From: Candidatus Acididesulfobacter guangdongensis
GTDB taxonomy: Bacteria; SZUA-79; Acidulodesulfobacterales; Acidulodesulfobacteraceae
NCBI GenBank assembly: GCA_004195045.1
Contig: SGBC01000002.1
Span: forward strand, 437,435 to 501,434
DNA: 64,000 bases
Reading direction: 5' to 3'
Shown here piece by piece: positions 15,404 to 25,030 of this stretch; within the stretch, counting starts at the first letter, position 1; each line of letters opens with the position of its first letter. The notes below the pieces were generated by a model. It saw nothing but the letters and a program-made list of their open reading frames with translations, was not told the origin of the DNA and did no database searches. A program made the translations under genes and the position numbers.

Positions 15404-17188
15404 TTAAATCCCTTTTAATTTTCTCTCAACAATATGTTTCTCCGGTTCTTCAGGTTCTTGTTTCTCTGTATTCGCCGATTTTATTTCTTCGACTTTATCT
15501 GCGACTTCAGTATTATCAAGTATTTTTTGACTTTCATTATTTTTGTTCTCTGATTTTGGTATAACAAGCCTGTTAGAACTAATTAAGCCTTCATTAATTT
15601 TGTTATATGTTTGGTGAATAATATAAATATGCATAAAATAAGGTATATTAACCAATTTAACAATTGCTTCTAAATCAGGCCAATTCAAGATTTGAGACGG
15701 CAAAAATAACTTTTTTTCGACCACTTGGGTTGATTTTGAATGTGTATATTTTTCATCTGTCACAGAATCACTTGCGCTTGTACGTTCTACCTCTTGCGAT
15801 CCAATTTGTCTGCTAACATATTCAGCCTCATCATTATTATTGACTCTTAAATATATCGCGCTATTACAACTATTCATCATATTCATAGTTAAATCATGCC
15901 CATACACAAATTCAGTTTTAGCTTTATCTTGAATTCCAACAATAACAGAAGCGTTTTTCGAGCGCCCCTTATCAAGCAAATCCATTATACCAGGTGTTTT
16001 ATCAAAATTCGAAAGTTCGTCGAATAAAAACAAAGTCGGCGTATTCTCACCGTCTGGAGCAGATAGGAATTTCTTAATTAACAGCTCCATAAAAATTTTC
16101 ATTATAGGTTTAACGAATATCTCTGAATTTTTATCTAAATTGAAAAATATCCTAGTTTTTCTTTTCTTTAAAAAATCCTTCGTTATATTAAAAGTTTTCA
16201 TTCCTTCTTTGTCAGGCTTCGAGGGCATAATAGTAAAAGCTTTTAAATAGCGTGAGATTTCGGTCATCATCGACTTCACTTCGTCCGACTGCAGCGGAGT
16301 TATAGCCATAATGCACTGTTTTTCTACTTCAGGATCAGACTTGAATAGCTTTAATAAATCTTCAGGCGTTTTACTTGCAAGCCTGATCAAGTTTTCATTA
16401 GTACCTAAATTTTTCATTTTTAGATACATAATCATTGCTTCAAGAATATGCCTCGCATTTGTTATAAAAAAACCGTTCGGGTTACTCGTATCTGATTCCG
16501 GAATGAGTACTTCGGCAAGCGTTGCGGCGTCCGCTTTATTTTCAATTTCGTCTAATATATTCCATGCGGGACATCTGTCGTCCGCTGGATTAAAAATTAT
16601 ATCGTATTTAGGATTATAAAAGACCGGTACGAAGTCTTTTTTGCTGTCATAGATAATAGCGTTGTAATCCAATCTATTGTAACTATCGAAAAGTATTTTT
16701 GAAATAATCTGCGTCTTACCTGAACCAGTAGCTCCTAACACAAGAATATTTCTATAAATAATTTTCATAGTCAGCGGCACATCTCCAATAGTACAAAACA
16801 CATCGTTATAATCAACCGTTTTTTTGTACTTTTTAACACTCTCCATGGTAGAGCCTCGTATGATTTTTTCGTTTTTATTTTCATTAACCGGATCGCCGGA
16901 ACTGTTCTTTAGAACTAAATAAACAGCAGGTATTAGCAATAAATCGACAAGCAGAGAATATAACAACGGGGTTTTAAAATTTAAATCTTTTAACACTAAT
17001 CCCCAATTGATTTCTTTTAAAGGATAATGTTCTTTAACTAATGTTTTTAGAACCGTATAGATTTTATAATTAACTTTATACAGCATAAAAAAATAAAAGA
17101 TAAACTGCACGAATAAAATACCTTCTATTACCCATTTCAATACAGATTTAGTCTGCTGTATTTTTATCCTGATGTCCTGAAACTTCAT
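15404..17188 (-). CDS. Type IV coupling protein (VirD4/TraD-type)
   Basis: Inner-membrane ATPase that links the relaxase-DNA complex to the secretion channel. With the start at 17188 (ATG preceded by GGAGAAAAAAG) it is 594 residues; a longer frame from 17269 would lie inside the upstream gene and is less likely. Two membrane helices lie in the first 100 residues. Walker A is GATGSGKT (around 150) and Walker B FLFDELSN (around 385), followed by LLDKGRSKNASVIVGIQD. The C-terminal 60 residues are acidic and disordered, as expected for substrate contact. It sits near the relaxase and putative oriT, as in most transfer regions. Confidence 0.9.
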   Translation of the reverse strand: MKFQDIRIKIQQTKSVLKWVIEGILFVQFIFYFFMLYKVNYKIYTVLKTLVKEHYPLKEINWGLVLKDLNFKTPLLYSLLVDLLLIPAVYLVLKNSSGDPVNENKNEKIIRGSTMESVKKYKKTVDYNDVFCTIGDVPLTMKIIYRNILVLGATGSGKTQIISKILFDSYNRLDYNAIIYDSKKDFVPVFYNPKYDIIFNPADDRCPAWNILDEIENKADAATLAEVLIPESDTSNPNGFFITNARHILEAMIMYLKMKNLGTNENLIRLASKTPEDLLKLFKSDPEVEKQCIMAITPLQSDEVKSMMTEISRYLKAFTIMPSKPDKEGMKTFNITKDFLKKRKTRIFFNLDKNSEIFVKPIMKIFMELLIKKFLSAPDGENTPTLFLFDELSNFDKTPGIMDLLDKGRSKNASVIVGIQDKAKTEFVYGHDLTMNMMNSCNSAIYLRVNNNDEAEYVSRQIGSQEVERTSASDSVTDEKYTHSKSTQVVEKKLFLPSQILNWPDLEAIVKLVNIPYFMHIYIIHQTYNKINEGLISSNRLVIPKSENKNNESQKILDNTEVADKVEEIKSANTEKQEPEEPEKHIVERKLKGI

Positions 17189-17402
17189 CTTTTTTCTCCG
17201 TATTAACGTTATATTGATACTTATTTGCCACGCTAAGAAGTTCGTTTTTAAATTGCTCATAATTTTCAAATCTGTTATCGAAAAACCGCCGCGTAATTTT
17301 TCCGAAATCGCTATTTAAATCTTCTTTTAGAATTTTGTTTTCCAATGCTTTAAAATGTTTAATTTTTTCGCGGATAACTTTTAAATCTTTACTTTCTTTC
17401 AT
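17148..17402 (-). CDS. Small unknown protein between relaxosome gene and coupling protein
   Basis: The 84 residues are highly charged, mostly helical, with no membrane segment. The start has a GGAGG site and overlaps the upstream gene's end by four bases; the end overlaps the coupling-protein start by 41 bases. This tight packing suggests an accessory role in the transfer complex. No family is recognised. Confidence 0.55.
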   Translation of the reverse strand: MKESKDLKVIREKIKHFKALENKILKEDLNSDFGKITRRFFDNRFENYEQFKNELLSVANKYQYNVNTEKKDEVSGHQDKNTAD

Positions 17403-17776
17403 AGTTTTTCCTCCTTAAATTCTTTAAATTTTTGATATTGTTCTTTTAATTTTTCTACTTCCGTTGTAATAATTTTTTTATTATTTTCTTCCAAAATAAT
17501 ATCTGCAGAATATGCACCCCAGAGCGCCATATTGAAAACAAAATCAGTCTTTATATGTAATTTTTGAATTTCGATTTGCTGTTTATTTATTGCAGAAGTT
17601 AAGTTGTTAATCGTATCTGAAAAATCTTTTATAATTTGCAAATCGTTCTTATAATATTCCCGTTCTTCTGTGTAATATTTTTTTAAAGCATCATTTACTA
17701 TTTTCGATTTATTCTCCATTCCTATCTTACGAATAAATCTTTCATCAATATAAACATGACAATCTTTTTTTGACAT
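17399..17776 (-). CDS. Ribbon-helix-helix relaxosome-type protein
   Basis: The N-terminal 40 residues (VYIDERFIRKIGMENKSKIV, NDALKKYY) have the short strand plus two-helix pattern of ribbon-helix-helix DNA-binding proteins, followed by a long coiled coil (about 45-80). It is the first gene next to the putative oriT, the usual place of TraY/MobC/TrwA-type accessory proteins, which bind oriT and help the relaxase nick. Assignment rests on fold pattern and position. Confidence 0.65.
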   Translation of the reverse strand: MSKKDCHVYIDERFIRKIGMENKSKIVNDALKKYYTEEREYYKNDLQIIKDFSDTINNLTSAINKQQIEIQKLHIKTDFVFNMALWGAYSADIILEENNKKIITTEVEKLKEQYQKFKEFKEEKL

Positions 17777-17920
17777 TTTTCGATCTCCTTTTTTAGTGCT
17801 TTTTTATGCTCCCACTATGGCGCAATTTTATGTAATTTTCACTCCATACAACAAATTCAATTATCATATAGCGTTGACGATATAACATTCCATAACCCGC
17901 CATAAAAAAACCGCCTAAAA

Positions 17921-17950
17921 CCTGCGTTTCCAGCTTGCCTGGTGCGCAGG
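17921..17950. repeat. Nested inverted repeat in putative oriT
   Basis: The outer arms CCTGCG / CGCAGG enclose inner arms CCAG / CTGG with a CTTGC loop. It is much more GC-rich than its surroundings. It could be the hairpin that the MobF relaxase recognises beside nic. Confidence 0.7.
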
Positions 17951-17980
17951 TGTACCAGTATAGTTGCCTTTTATAATAAT

Positions 17981-18158
17981 GTGCGAAGCACTCCTTATTA
18001 GCTTTGCTTTTTTTAATAAAGTGCGAAGCACTCCGTAATAAAAAATGTTTATAAATTTTATATATAATATTAACAAAAATGTATCATAAACTAATTTAAT
18101 ATAATACGAAGCCACCATAATAAAGTTTTTGTTTTTAAAATTAATGTGCGAAGCACTC
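17981..18158. repeat. Three copies of a 13-base repeat GTGCGAAGCACTC
   Basis: Copies at 17981-17993, 18021-18033 and 18146-18158, each containing the dyad GTGC-GAA-GCAC. Spacing is 40 and 125 bases. Flanking bases (TTAAT or TAATAA) are partly shared. These are probable binding sites for the ribbon-helix-helix protein or another relaxosome component. Confidence 0.75.
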
Positions 18159-18247
18159 ATTAATAAAAAGTTTTTTTCTGTTTTCAATTAAATTGTTTTT
18201 TACCATATTTGCCTTTGTTTTTTCTAATTAAAATTTGCAAAGCAACA

Positions 18248-21196
18248 TTATATTTGTTTTCGGGAAATTTTTTTGCTTTCCGCCGGTTTTTCCCTTGAAA
18301 AAGTTTTTTCCTTTTTCTCAGTTTTCGGCTTTTGAAATTCTTTTCTTAAATTCTCCCTTTCGAATGTTTCTTTAAGCTCTTTTATAGACGGAATAGATGT
18401 ATCTATTTTTTTCATTTGATTCAAGATATTTTCGACGATTGAATAATTTTTATAGTTTCTATTTTCGAATGTTATACTATCAACTTGTCTATCATCTTTT
18501 AACGCGGTCTTAAATAATAATGTTTTATCCATAGTGAAGATTTCTATATTTTGTTTCGCCCGCGAAACGTTTACATAAAATTCGTTTTTAGTCGTTCTGT
18601 CGGAATATATATAAACCTTTTCGGCCGTCTGTCCCTGCGACTTATAACTCGTGATTGCATAGCCGTGAGTGAAATAATTATAATCTTTCGTTTCAAAATT
18701 AACAGTCTTACCTTTCCCGATATCGACTTCGATTTTATAATTATCGTTTCCTAAACTTTCGATATTTTTAATCAAGCCGCTAAGACCGTTTTGCACCCCG
18801 TATTCTTTTTTATCTAATCCATTATTTACAACTTCTATATGGTAATCGTTTTTCAGAAAAATAATTTTATCCCCTTTTGAAAATTTCCTTTCGGCTTCGA
18901 TATAAACTTGATTGGCTTTTAATTTATTTCCGGACATTAAAATCTCTTGTCCGGAAAACTTATCCACGGCAATTACTGATTTATTTTCGAAATCGACGTT
19001 TTTGATTTCATAAGTATGTTTACCTCTAAGAACTATATCCCCCTTTTCATAATTCCAAAAATTTTTCTTATCTTCATCCCCTATATTTTTCCCTTCCCTG
19101 ATTTTCATTTGAAAATCTTCTTTAGCTATCGCGCCGGCATTTTTTAATTTTTCCCTGGTAATCTTATTGAGCTCATATCTGTCTTTATTCTGCGACGAGA
19201 GAATAAAATTTTCCAAATTACCTTCTTTAACGAAAGCGTCGGTTATGCTTTCGTATAGAACCTCTTTGTTTTCAAATACGTGAATCATATTTTTTTCGTC
19301 AAGCATTTTCATTCCGTCTTTTATTTTCCCTTTAGCGATAGTTTTAACAGCTTCTTTTAAAAAAAGGTCGGTCTGCCTTATCGACTCGTGCATTTCGACG
19401 AACGTTACGTTTTTAGATTTTTGCAATCTTTCAAACATACCGCCTGCCTGAATTGAAGCTAACTGTTTTATATCGCCGATTAAAATAACCCTGGCGTTTT
19501 CTTTTTCCGCCAGTTCTATTACTTCCTTAATTTTCAAAGTCGCATTCATAGACGATTCATCGACTATATATATTTTTTTACCGTTAGCGTCTGTAAACTC
19601 TTTAATATTTTTTCCTTGCAAAATATGACTATCAATCGTTTTTGAATCTATCATACTTTGCTCTACAATCTCTTTGACGGCCTTACCTGTCGTCGATAAA
19701 CCTGCCAACTGCACCCCCCTTTCTTTCGTTATTTCATGAAAGGCTTTCAAAAGCGTAGTTTTTCCGGTTCCTGCGTCTCCTTGTATCACTGTAACTCCGT
19801 TTTTTGTAGTTAATAGAGCTTCAAGTACTTTTTTCTGGTCTGCGGTCAAAGCAAAATCTTTACCTTTTTCTTTTTTGAATATTTCCGCCGCTTTCTTTTC
19901 CCATTCTCCTATTTCAGTTTTAGCCGAATTTTTTTCGACTATGCCGTCGTATTTTTCAAAAGTATTTTTAGAGAAAGACTGAATTTTTATTTCAGCCATT
20001 CTTATTTCTTTTGTAGTTAAAAAAAAACCGTCTGGATCTAATTTAACAAGTTCGCGGCGCTTAAACATTTCTTTAATTTTTAAATTTATATCTTCCTCGT
20101 TAAATTTCAAATCGTTATAAATCAGATGCTTCATCGCTGTAACTCTCAAATCCAGATCCGACATTTGCGCTCTATTTTCCGTCAATTTCGCCGTAGCTGA
20201 TTTTAAAGCGGCGTCAATGTCGTCCGCACCGGCCAGCTTAACGCTTTTTATAACCGGCACGACATCTTTCTGCGGACTTTCTGCCTCCCATTTAGTTCTT
20301 AAATCGCTAAGAGGTACGCTTGAATCTTTTCTTTTTCTAGTTTCTAATGCTATTCTCGCTTTCACTTCCGCCTCGTTGCCGTCGGCAACGTCTTTAATTT
20401 TATCGAATTCATTTTTGATTTGCTCCGAACGTTTTGAAAACGTTTCTAGAGTCTTTTGTTCGACCCCTTCAACTTCAAAAAAGAAATTCTTATAATCAGT
20501 GACCTTAACTGAAATATCGTTCTGCCTTAATTGATTAATTTCAAGCGCCCTATAATACTCGCCAAGCCTTTTTTTATTATCAAGAATATTCCTGCCCCTA
20601 GTTTGCGGAATAGAGCGCCCTACTTCAAGCGCATATTCCTGTCCTCTTACGTATAACCTTTTTGGAACTATAAAATGAGAATGTATATCAGGGTCTTTTT
20701 CTCTTGTATCGTGGTGCAGAAACGCCGCATATTCCATTTTTCCGGGATACACTGGGTCATAAACTTTTTTACCGCCTTCTCTGTGCGACAAGCGAGTATA
20801 TGCAAGATTTTCTTCGACGTATCGCATAGCTCCGCATGCGGCGTTTTCGTGAATCTCTATCATTTTTTTTCGCAGTTGTTCGTCTTTTGTAAGTTCAATC
20901 ATAACCGAAACAGATTTGGGAGCTGTAAAAGTCATATCGATAGAATCCTTTCCGTTCAAAAATTCCCTGAACGTCCTTCCGGATTTAAGCGATACATGCT
21001 TTTCGCCGGTTAGTGATGTCTTAGAAGGTTCTAATATCTGCTCTCCTACAAATTTGTTTGCAAGACCGCCGTAGAACGTTTCAGAGTTTTGGTTCGAGTA
21101 GTATTCTTCTAATTCAAACTGTTCTTTTTCTTTTTGAAAATAATCTTCGGCAATTTTTGGAGTTAACTTTTCATCAATACCGCCTAAAGTCAGCAT
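18248..21196 (-). CDS. MobF (TrwC/TraI-type) relaxase-helicase
   Basis: Nicks oriT, stays bound to the 5' end and unwinds DNA during conjugation. The 982 residues begin with the relaxase domain: catalytic Tyr candidates Y19 and Y32/Y33, KSVSVMIELT, and the metal-binding triad in HHDTREKDPDIHSHF (H161/H162, H172, H174). The RecD-like helicase follows, with Walker A GDAGTGKTT (around 472), IYIVDESSM, and motif YAITSYKSQGQTAE near the C-terminus. Length is close to R388 TrwC and much shorter than F TraI, so there is no large extra C-terminal region. It lies next to the putative oriT. Confidence 0.93.
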   Translation of the reverse strand: MLTLGGIDEKLTPKIAEDYFQKEKEQFELEEYYSNQNSETFYGGLANKFVGEQILEPSKTSLTGEKHVSLKSGRTFREFLNGKDSIDMTFTAPKSVSVMIELTKDEQLRKKMIEIHENAACGAMRYVEENLAYTRLSHREGGKKVYDPVYPGKMEYAAFLHHDTREKDPDIHSHFIVPKRLYVRGQEYALEVGRSIPQTRGRNILDNKKRLGEYYRALEINQLRQNDISVKVTDYKNFFFEVEGVEQKTLETFSKRSEQIKNEFDKIKDVADGNEAEVKARIALETRKRKDSSVPLSDLRTKWEAESPQKDVVPVIKSVKLAGADDIDAALKSATAKLTENRAQMSDLDLRVTAMKHLIYNDLKFNEEDINLKIKEMFKRRELVKLDPDGFFLTTKEIRMAEIKIQSFSKNTFEKYDGIVEKNSAKTEIGEWEKKAAEIFKKEKGKDFALTADQKKVLEALLTTKNGVTVIQGDAGTGKTTLLKAFHEITKERGVQLAGLSTTGKAVKEIVEQSMIDSKTIDSHILQGKNIKEFTDANGKKIYIVDESSMNATLKIKEVIELAEKENARVILIGDIKQLASIQAGGMFERLQKSKNVTFVEMHESIRQTDLFLKEAVKTIAKGKIKDGMKMLDEKNMIHVFENKEVLYESITDAFVKEGNLENFILSSQNKDRYELNKITREKLKNAGAIAKEDFQMKIREGKNIGDEDKKNFWNYEKGDIVLRGKHTYEIKNVDFENKSVIAVDKFSGQEILMSGNKLKANQVYIEAERKFSKGDKIIFLKNDYHIEVVNNGLDKKEYGVQNGLSGLIKNIESLGNDNYKIEVDIGKGKTVNFETKDYNYFTHGYAITSYKSQGQTAEKVYIYSDRTTKNEFYVNVSRAKQNIEIFTMDKTLLFKTALKDDRQVDSITFENRNYKNYSIVENILNQMKKIDTSIPSIKELKETFERENLRKEFQKPKTEKKEKTFSREKPAESKKISRKQI

Positions 21197-21223
21197 TCTT
21201 TCTCCTATTATTTCCTAAGGCTT

Positions 21224-22324
21224 TTAATTTAAATTAAATTTCTTTTTAAGTCCGTGCATTATATCGATTAGCGTTTTTGTCTCAGCTTGTATCGTGATTT
21301 CATCTTTGCCGAAACCGTTTGTCTGGAATGAAATCTTTACGGATAAAACATTATCGAACTTTTTTACTAACTCGATTATTTCAAGACTGTCTTCTTTGGT
21401 TTCGTTAAACTCTAATTTTTGCCCTATTTCTTGGTCTTCGGTCTTCGGGGTTTGACCGTAGAAGTCGTCTACAAGAGCTTTTGTAGTTTCCCCGGGTATC
21501 AGGTTTCTTATCTGCTCGTATTCGGGAGTTCTCTGATTTTGTTTTTCGGTCAAGTCTTGAATAGCTTTCTTCTGGTTTTCTTTTTTCTCGCGGGCGATTT
21601 TTAAAGCATCGCCTTTAGATATTTTTTTATCTTTTATCTGCTTTTTAACTCCTTCATCAAGATTTTTAGCAAGTTGCAAATCCTGTTGAACACTTCTCTC
21701 TGATAAACCGGTTTTTTTGGCCGTGTTGGATACAAAATTTCCGTCATTTTTTTCACCATTCAAATCAGCGTCATTACTGCCTTTGTCCGAAAACGAAACA
21801 GTTTCGTTTTCGGTGGAGCGAAATTGTTTTAAATTCTTTTTAACCTTCTCGGATTTAGCAAAATCTGGATGTAATTTCTCATAGATTTCTTGTCGCCTTT
21901 TAAGCATTTCAGCCCTGTCAAGATAATGAAGTTCAGCTCTTACGAGATTTTCGTCTATTTCTGCAAGTTCAGAATGGATATTGTCCATATTCACTATAAC
22001 AGCTTGAATTCTGTTATATCCAAGACGTTTATATGCCGTCAATCTATGCAGGCCGGCTACTAAAACATAGCCCTCATCGGTCTTATTTACCGAAATAGGA
22101 TTTAAAAGTCCTATTTCTTTAACGCTTTCCATAATTTCACTTACTTTTTCATTGTCTGCCTGTCTTTTTCTGTCTTTTATGACTATCTCGTTAATATTAA
22201 GTTCAACGCCATTGAATTTAATTTCATTAGCGACGCCCTGCTCATTTAATTCCCTAGCTAGCGTCTCCATATCCTTGCCGAGTATATCTGATACTGTTTG
22301 ACCGGATGGTCTCTTTAATTCCAT
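21224..22324 (-). CDS. parB: ParB-like partition protein
   Basis: Binds centromere-like sites and works with ParA to segregate the element. The 366 residues include the ParB/Srx nuclease-fold region with IGLLNPISVNKT and LVAGLHRLTAYKRLGY (about 85-125), then a KorB-like HTH region (AKKTGLSERSVQQDLQLAKN, about 205-225). The C-terminal part is charged and probably dimerises. It follows parA by 28 bases, forming a parAB pair transcribed leftward. The GxHR motif reads GLHR here, compatible with CTP-binding ParB variants. Confidence 0.85.
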   Translation of the reverse strand: MELKRPSGQTVSDILGKDMETLARELNEQGVANEIKFNGVELNINEIVIKDRKRQADNEKVSEIMESVKEIGLLNPISVNKTDEGYVLVAGLHRLTAYKRLGYNRIQAVIVNMDNIHSELAEIDENLVRAELHYLDRAEMLKRRQEIYEKLHPDFAKSEKVKKNLKQFRSTENETVSFSDKGSNDADLNGEKNDGNFVSNTAKKTGLSERSVQQDLQLAKNLDEGVKKQIKDKKISKGDALKIAREKKENQKKAIQDLTEKQNQRTPEYEQIRNLIPGETTKALVDDFYGQTPKTEDQEIGQKLEFNETKEDSLEIIELVKKFDNVLSVKISFQTNGFGKDEITIQAETKTLIDIMHGLKKKFNLN

Positions 22325-22352
22325 ATTTCCTCCTTAAATTTTTTATATTTAA

Positions 22353-22970
22353 TTATTTCAATATTTCATCAACTATAAATTCTATTTCAGCTTGTGCATG
22401 GCTATCGTCCGTATCAAAAACCGTTTCGCCTAAGAGCGACGACCTTGGATAGCTCTGCCTAAACAAAACATCGTGAACTGAATTTTTTTTGTTTATTTCT
22501 ATTTTAAGAAGAGCTTCTTTAATTTCGCTTCCTATCAATGCATTTCTGATAATTTTGTTGTGAACGAAAATTATGCTGAAATCTTTTGAAATCATATTTA
22601 TAGTATCTATTAAACTTGATAAACCCCAAATGTCGAAGGCGGAGCTAGCTACAGGTACTACAAGATAATTTGCAAGCTTGATACTTGTTATAAAAAATTG
22701 GCTCATTGCTGGCGGATTATCTATCACGACATAATTGTAATCGTTTTTTTTTATTGAAGATTCAAGCAGTTTAGGATTATCTATTGGTATAACATCAAAT
22801 GATTTATCTTGTTTTATACAACTCCAATCATACGCAGTACGTTGCGGATCTGCGTCGTAAAGAACTGTTTTATTATTACAACCCATAGATAAATATTTTG
22901 CGATATTAATCGCTAATGTGGTCTTGCCGACGCCGCCTTTTGAATTTTGAACTGAAATAATCTTCATCAT
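22353..22970 (-). CDS. parA: ParA-family partition ATPase
   Basis: Deviant Walker A motif KGGVGKTT at residues 10-17, LYDADPQRTAYDW (Walker A') and YVVIDNPPA (Walker B). At 205 residues it is the short type without an N-terminal HTH, so it should not autoregulate directly. Two adjacent ATG codons (22970 and 22967) are both possible starts. With the parB gene just downstream it would segregate a plasmid or stabilise an excised element. Confidence 0.88.
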   Translation of the reverse strand: MMKIISVQNSKGGVGKTTLAINIAKYLSMGCNNKTVLYDADPQRTAYDWSCIKQDKSFDVIPIDNPKLLESSIKKNDYNYVVIDNPPAMSQFFITSIKLANYLVVPVASSAFDIWGLSSLIDTINMISKDFSIIFVHNKIIRNALIGSEIKEALLKIEINKKNSVHDVLFRQSYPRSSLLGETVFDTDDSHAQAEIEFIVDEILK

Positions 22971-22986
22971 TATTTATGCCTCCAAT

Positions 22987-23229
22987 TTAATGAGTTAATT
23001 TAAGAAATTCTTGCACCGCTTTATCGACGCTGTCATATATCTGACTTACAGGAGACGTGCGGAATTTTACCGTATATAAATTAAACTCCCCGACGCTCAC
23101 AGGAAATATCGCGTAATTTCCGCGTTCACAAATTCCGTTTAATTCAAGTTGCATTATTACTTGTTCTTTTTCCCCGACTTCATAATTAAATTTTCTTTTA
23201 GCGTATCCGCCGTTCATTACACAGTTCAT
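22987..23229 (-). CDS. Small unknown protein upstream of parA
   Basis: The 80 residues contain two Cys near the ends of strands (NCVMNG, NGICERG) and no membrane segment or known domain. Good ribosome site GGAGG. It lies 16 bases before parA in the same leftward operon. Confidence 0.5.
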   Translation of the reverse strand: MNCVMNGGYAKRKFNYEVGEKEQVIMQLELNGICERGNYAIFPVSVGEFNLYTVKFRTSPVSQIYDSVDKAVQEFLKLTH

Positions 23230-23242
23230 AATAATTTACCTC

Positions 23243-23770
23243 CTATTTCTCTTTTGAATTTTCTAAAAAATAAGTTAAAGGTTGAGACATACCATATCTT
23301 GTCTTACCGTATATCGCCTTATGATTTGCCGTATTCTCGCCTACACAACTTTTAATAAAGCAATGTTTAACAAGCTCATTTATACGATTTGACGACTTAA
23401 AAAGCTTTTTGTATTCCTGATAATCTCCGTGCATATCTAAAACATATTTTTCGTTTCTGAGTGTCAATTTTATTTCTGGATTAACATTTTCCATTAGTAC
23501 ATTTTTTACGTGCTCTTTATTTATTTTTTCAAGACTGCTGGCATTACATTCTATTTGTGATAGCTTATTATTATCTATTTCTTCAATATTAATTTTATAG
23601 CGTTTTCCTCCAGCGTTAAATTCTTTGCCGTTATAAGCCTTTACAAAAAGATTGCCTATCTCTTTTTGCTCTAATATCACACCGCGACCTTTCTTATCAA
23701 CTTTAGTTTTTGCAAGACATAATTCCTCGTTAAAAACCGTTATTACTAAATCGATATTATCTAATTTCAT
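23243..23770 (-). CDS. Unknown 175-residue protein
   Basis: Soluble. The start is supported by GGAGG-like sequence. The C-terminal portion contains SSNRINELVKHCFIK and a Gly/Arg segment (YGKTRYGMSQPLT). No family recognised. Member of the leftward operon upstream of par. Confidence 0.5.
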   Translation of the reverse strand: MKLDNIDLVITVFNEELCLAKTKVDKKGRGVILEQKEIGNLFVKAYNGKEFNAGGKRYKINIEEIDNNKLSQIECNASSLEKINKEHVKNVLMENVNPEIKLTLRNEKYVLDMHGDYQEYKKLFKSSNRINELVKHCFIKSCVGENTANHKAIYGKTRYGMSQPLTYFLENSKEK

Positions 23771-23868
23771 CCTTAAACCCTCCTTAAATTTATCAATCTT
23801 ATCAATATATATTTCTCTTGATTTTTTATTCGTTTTAAATTGAGAATCCCCTTATAAACAATCTTAGA

Positions 23869-24573
23869 TTAAATTTCTACATCAAAAAAATCTTCAATAT
23901 CTATTTCGTTTGCCACCATTTCTAACCGCAATTTAAAATATTTACATAATTCCTTGAAATCTTCTTCTGTAAATTCAAGTTCGTTCACTACGCATTGTTC
24001 TTTTATTAAAGTTTTAAATTCCTCATTGGTTTCGACATCTACTATGTCTGAAATTCCCTGCATTTTTAAATCCTCCTTATTGTTATTAATTTCACTTAAA
24101 TCCCAAATCAATTCACTATCTGCTTTTTTGACCGTATATTTCTCAAATTCTTCGGCAAACTCTTTATTTTTCATATCAGTATCTATAACATCCATTATTA
24201 TCGTAAATAAAACATCTGAATAATTTATCTCTCTTATTTCCTTATTTTTTATTATTTTAAATTCTACATAATCGTTTATTAAATGATATTGTTTAGGCGT
24301 TAATCCTTTTATTTTTATAGTTCTTGGCGATGCCTGTAATGACACAACTACGGTATTTGATTTTTCTTTTTCGTTCATATTGTTTTCTCCTTTTTTTTTA
24401 TAATCTTTTCTGCAAGTTGCGAGTTTAAGATTAAATTCCGTACAATTATAACCACCTTCATATCTATCGCTATTTGTTCCCTTACATGAATCTAATTCGT
24501 AATTTTCACATAATACGCATTCTTTAATTAATTCTCTTGCAAATCTTTCTATACTCTTTTTCTTTTTAGCCAT
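23869..24573 (-). CDS. Unknown Cys-rich N-terminus protein
   Basis: The 234 residues have an N-terminal cluster of Cys (CVLCENYELDSC, then C in YNCTEF and ATCRKD) that could bind zinc or a cluster, then a conserved-looking middle (PRTIKIKGLTPKQYHLINDY) and an acidic C-terminus (DIEDFFDVE). There is an internal ATG with a GGAGAA site near residue 65 (NMNEKEKSN), so a shorter product without the Cys cluster may also be made. Function unknown. Confidence 0.5.
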   Translation of the reverse strand: MAKKKKSIERFARELIKECVLCENYELDSCKGTNSDRYEGGYNCTEFNLKLATCRKDYKKKGENNMNEKEKSNTVVVSLQASPRTIKIKGLTPKQYHLINDYVEFKIIKNKEIREINYSDVLFTIIMDVIDTDMKNKEFAEEFEKYTVKKADSELIWDLSEINNNKEDLKMQGISDIVDVETNEEFKTLIKEQCVVNELEFTEEDFKELCKYFKLRLEMVANEIDIEDFFDVEI

Positions 24574-24583
24574 AAATCCTCCT

Positions 24584-25030
24584 TTACAAAATCCATCTAA
24601 CTTTCTCCTTTTTATAAACTTCTTGACTGCCTCTTTCTCTTTTTTCTCTCGACCACTCTCTCGGCTTTACTATTCCGTCTTTTTGAGCTCCTACCGCCCT
24701 TAAAGAAGCGGCGCTTTCTTCTTTTAAGGTATAAGTAAGAACCTTTCTATAGCCCATAATCTGAGCGATTTTTTTCACTCTCGAATAAAGCATAGAATTT
24801 GCGTTCCTCGTCCCGTCAGTGCAGACCCTTAAAACTTCTAAAGTTAATCCGTCGTCAAGCATACGTGCGACGGGACGGCCGCAAATAGCCACGCCTATCA
24901 GTTTTTCGCCGTCGAACAGACCTATCGAAAATTTATGACCGGCGACGGGCTTGTTGTGGCGGTGATTTGCCAAAACAAATGAGTTTGCTAATTTTAAACT
25001 TATCGGTTGAAAGTTATAGTATTTTTTCAT
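24584..25030 (-). CDS. XF1762-type (GNAT-like) phage/plasmid protein
   Basis: The 148 residues include NHRHNKPVAGHKFSIGLFDG, VGRP-like ICGRPVARMLDDGLTLEV, and RVCTDGTRNANSMLY, which I recognise as the conserved core of the XF1762 family, GNAT-fold-like proteins common in phages and conjugative elements. Their function is not established. It overlaps the downstream end of the next gene by 17 bases. Confidence 0.7.
   Translation of the reverse strand: MKKYYNFQPISLKLANSFVLANHRHNKPVAGHKFSIGLFDGEKLIGVAICGRPVARMLDDGLTLEVLRVCTDGTRNANSMLYSRVKKIAQIMGYRKVLTYTLKEESAASLRAVGAQKDGIVKPREWSREKRERGSQEVYKKEKVRWIL

Larger units (their letters stand above)
17777..18247. other. Putative origin of transfer (oriT), non-coding
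   Basis: A 471-base non-coding gap between the relaxosome-type gene and the MobF relaxase gene. It holds a nested inverted repeat at 17921-17950 and three copies of GTGCGAAGCACTC (17981, 18021, 18146), each with a small dyad. This mix of hairpin and direct repeats next to relaxase and accessory genes is typical of oriT. The exact nic site is not identified; the stretch just right of the hairpin, around ACCAGTATAG (17954-17963), is one candidate. Confidence 0.68.

Noticed and set aside
17189-17269. Longer N-terminus for the coupling protein
   Set aside because: The extension lies inside the preceding gene and a good ribosome site precedes the ATG at 17188.
17915-18187. 90-codon minus-strand open frame in the relaxase-side gap
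   Set aside because: It runs across the hairpin and repeats of the putative oriT, has no family likeness and has low-complexity composition.
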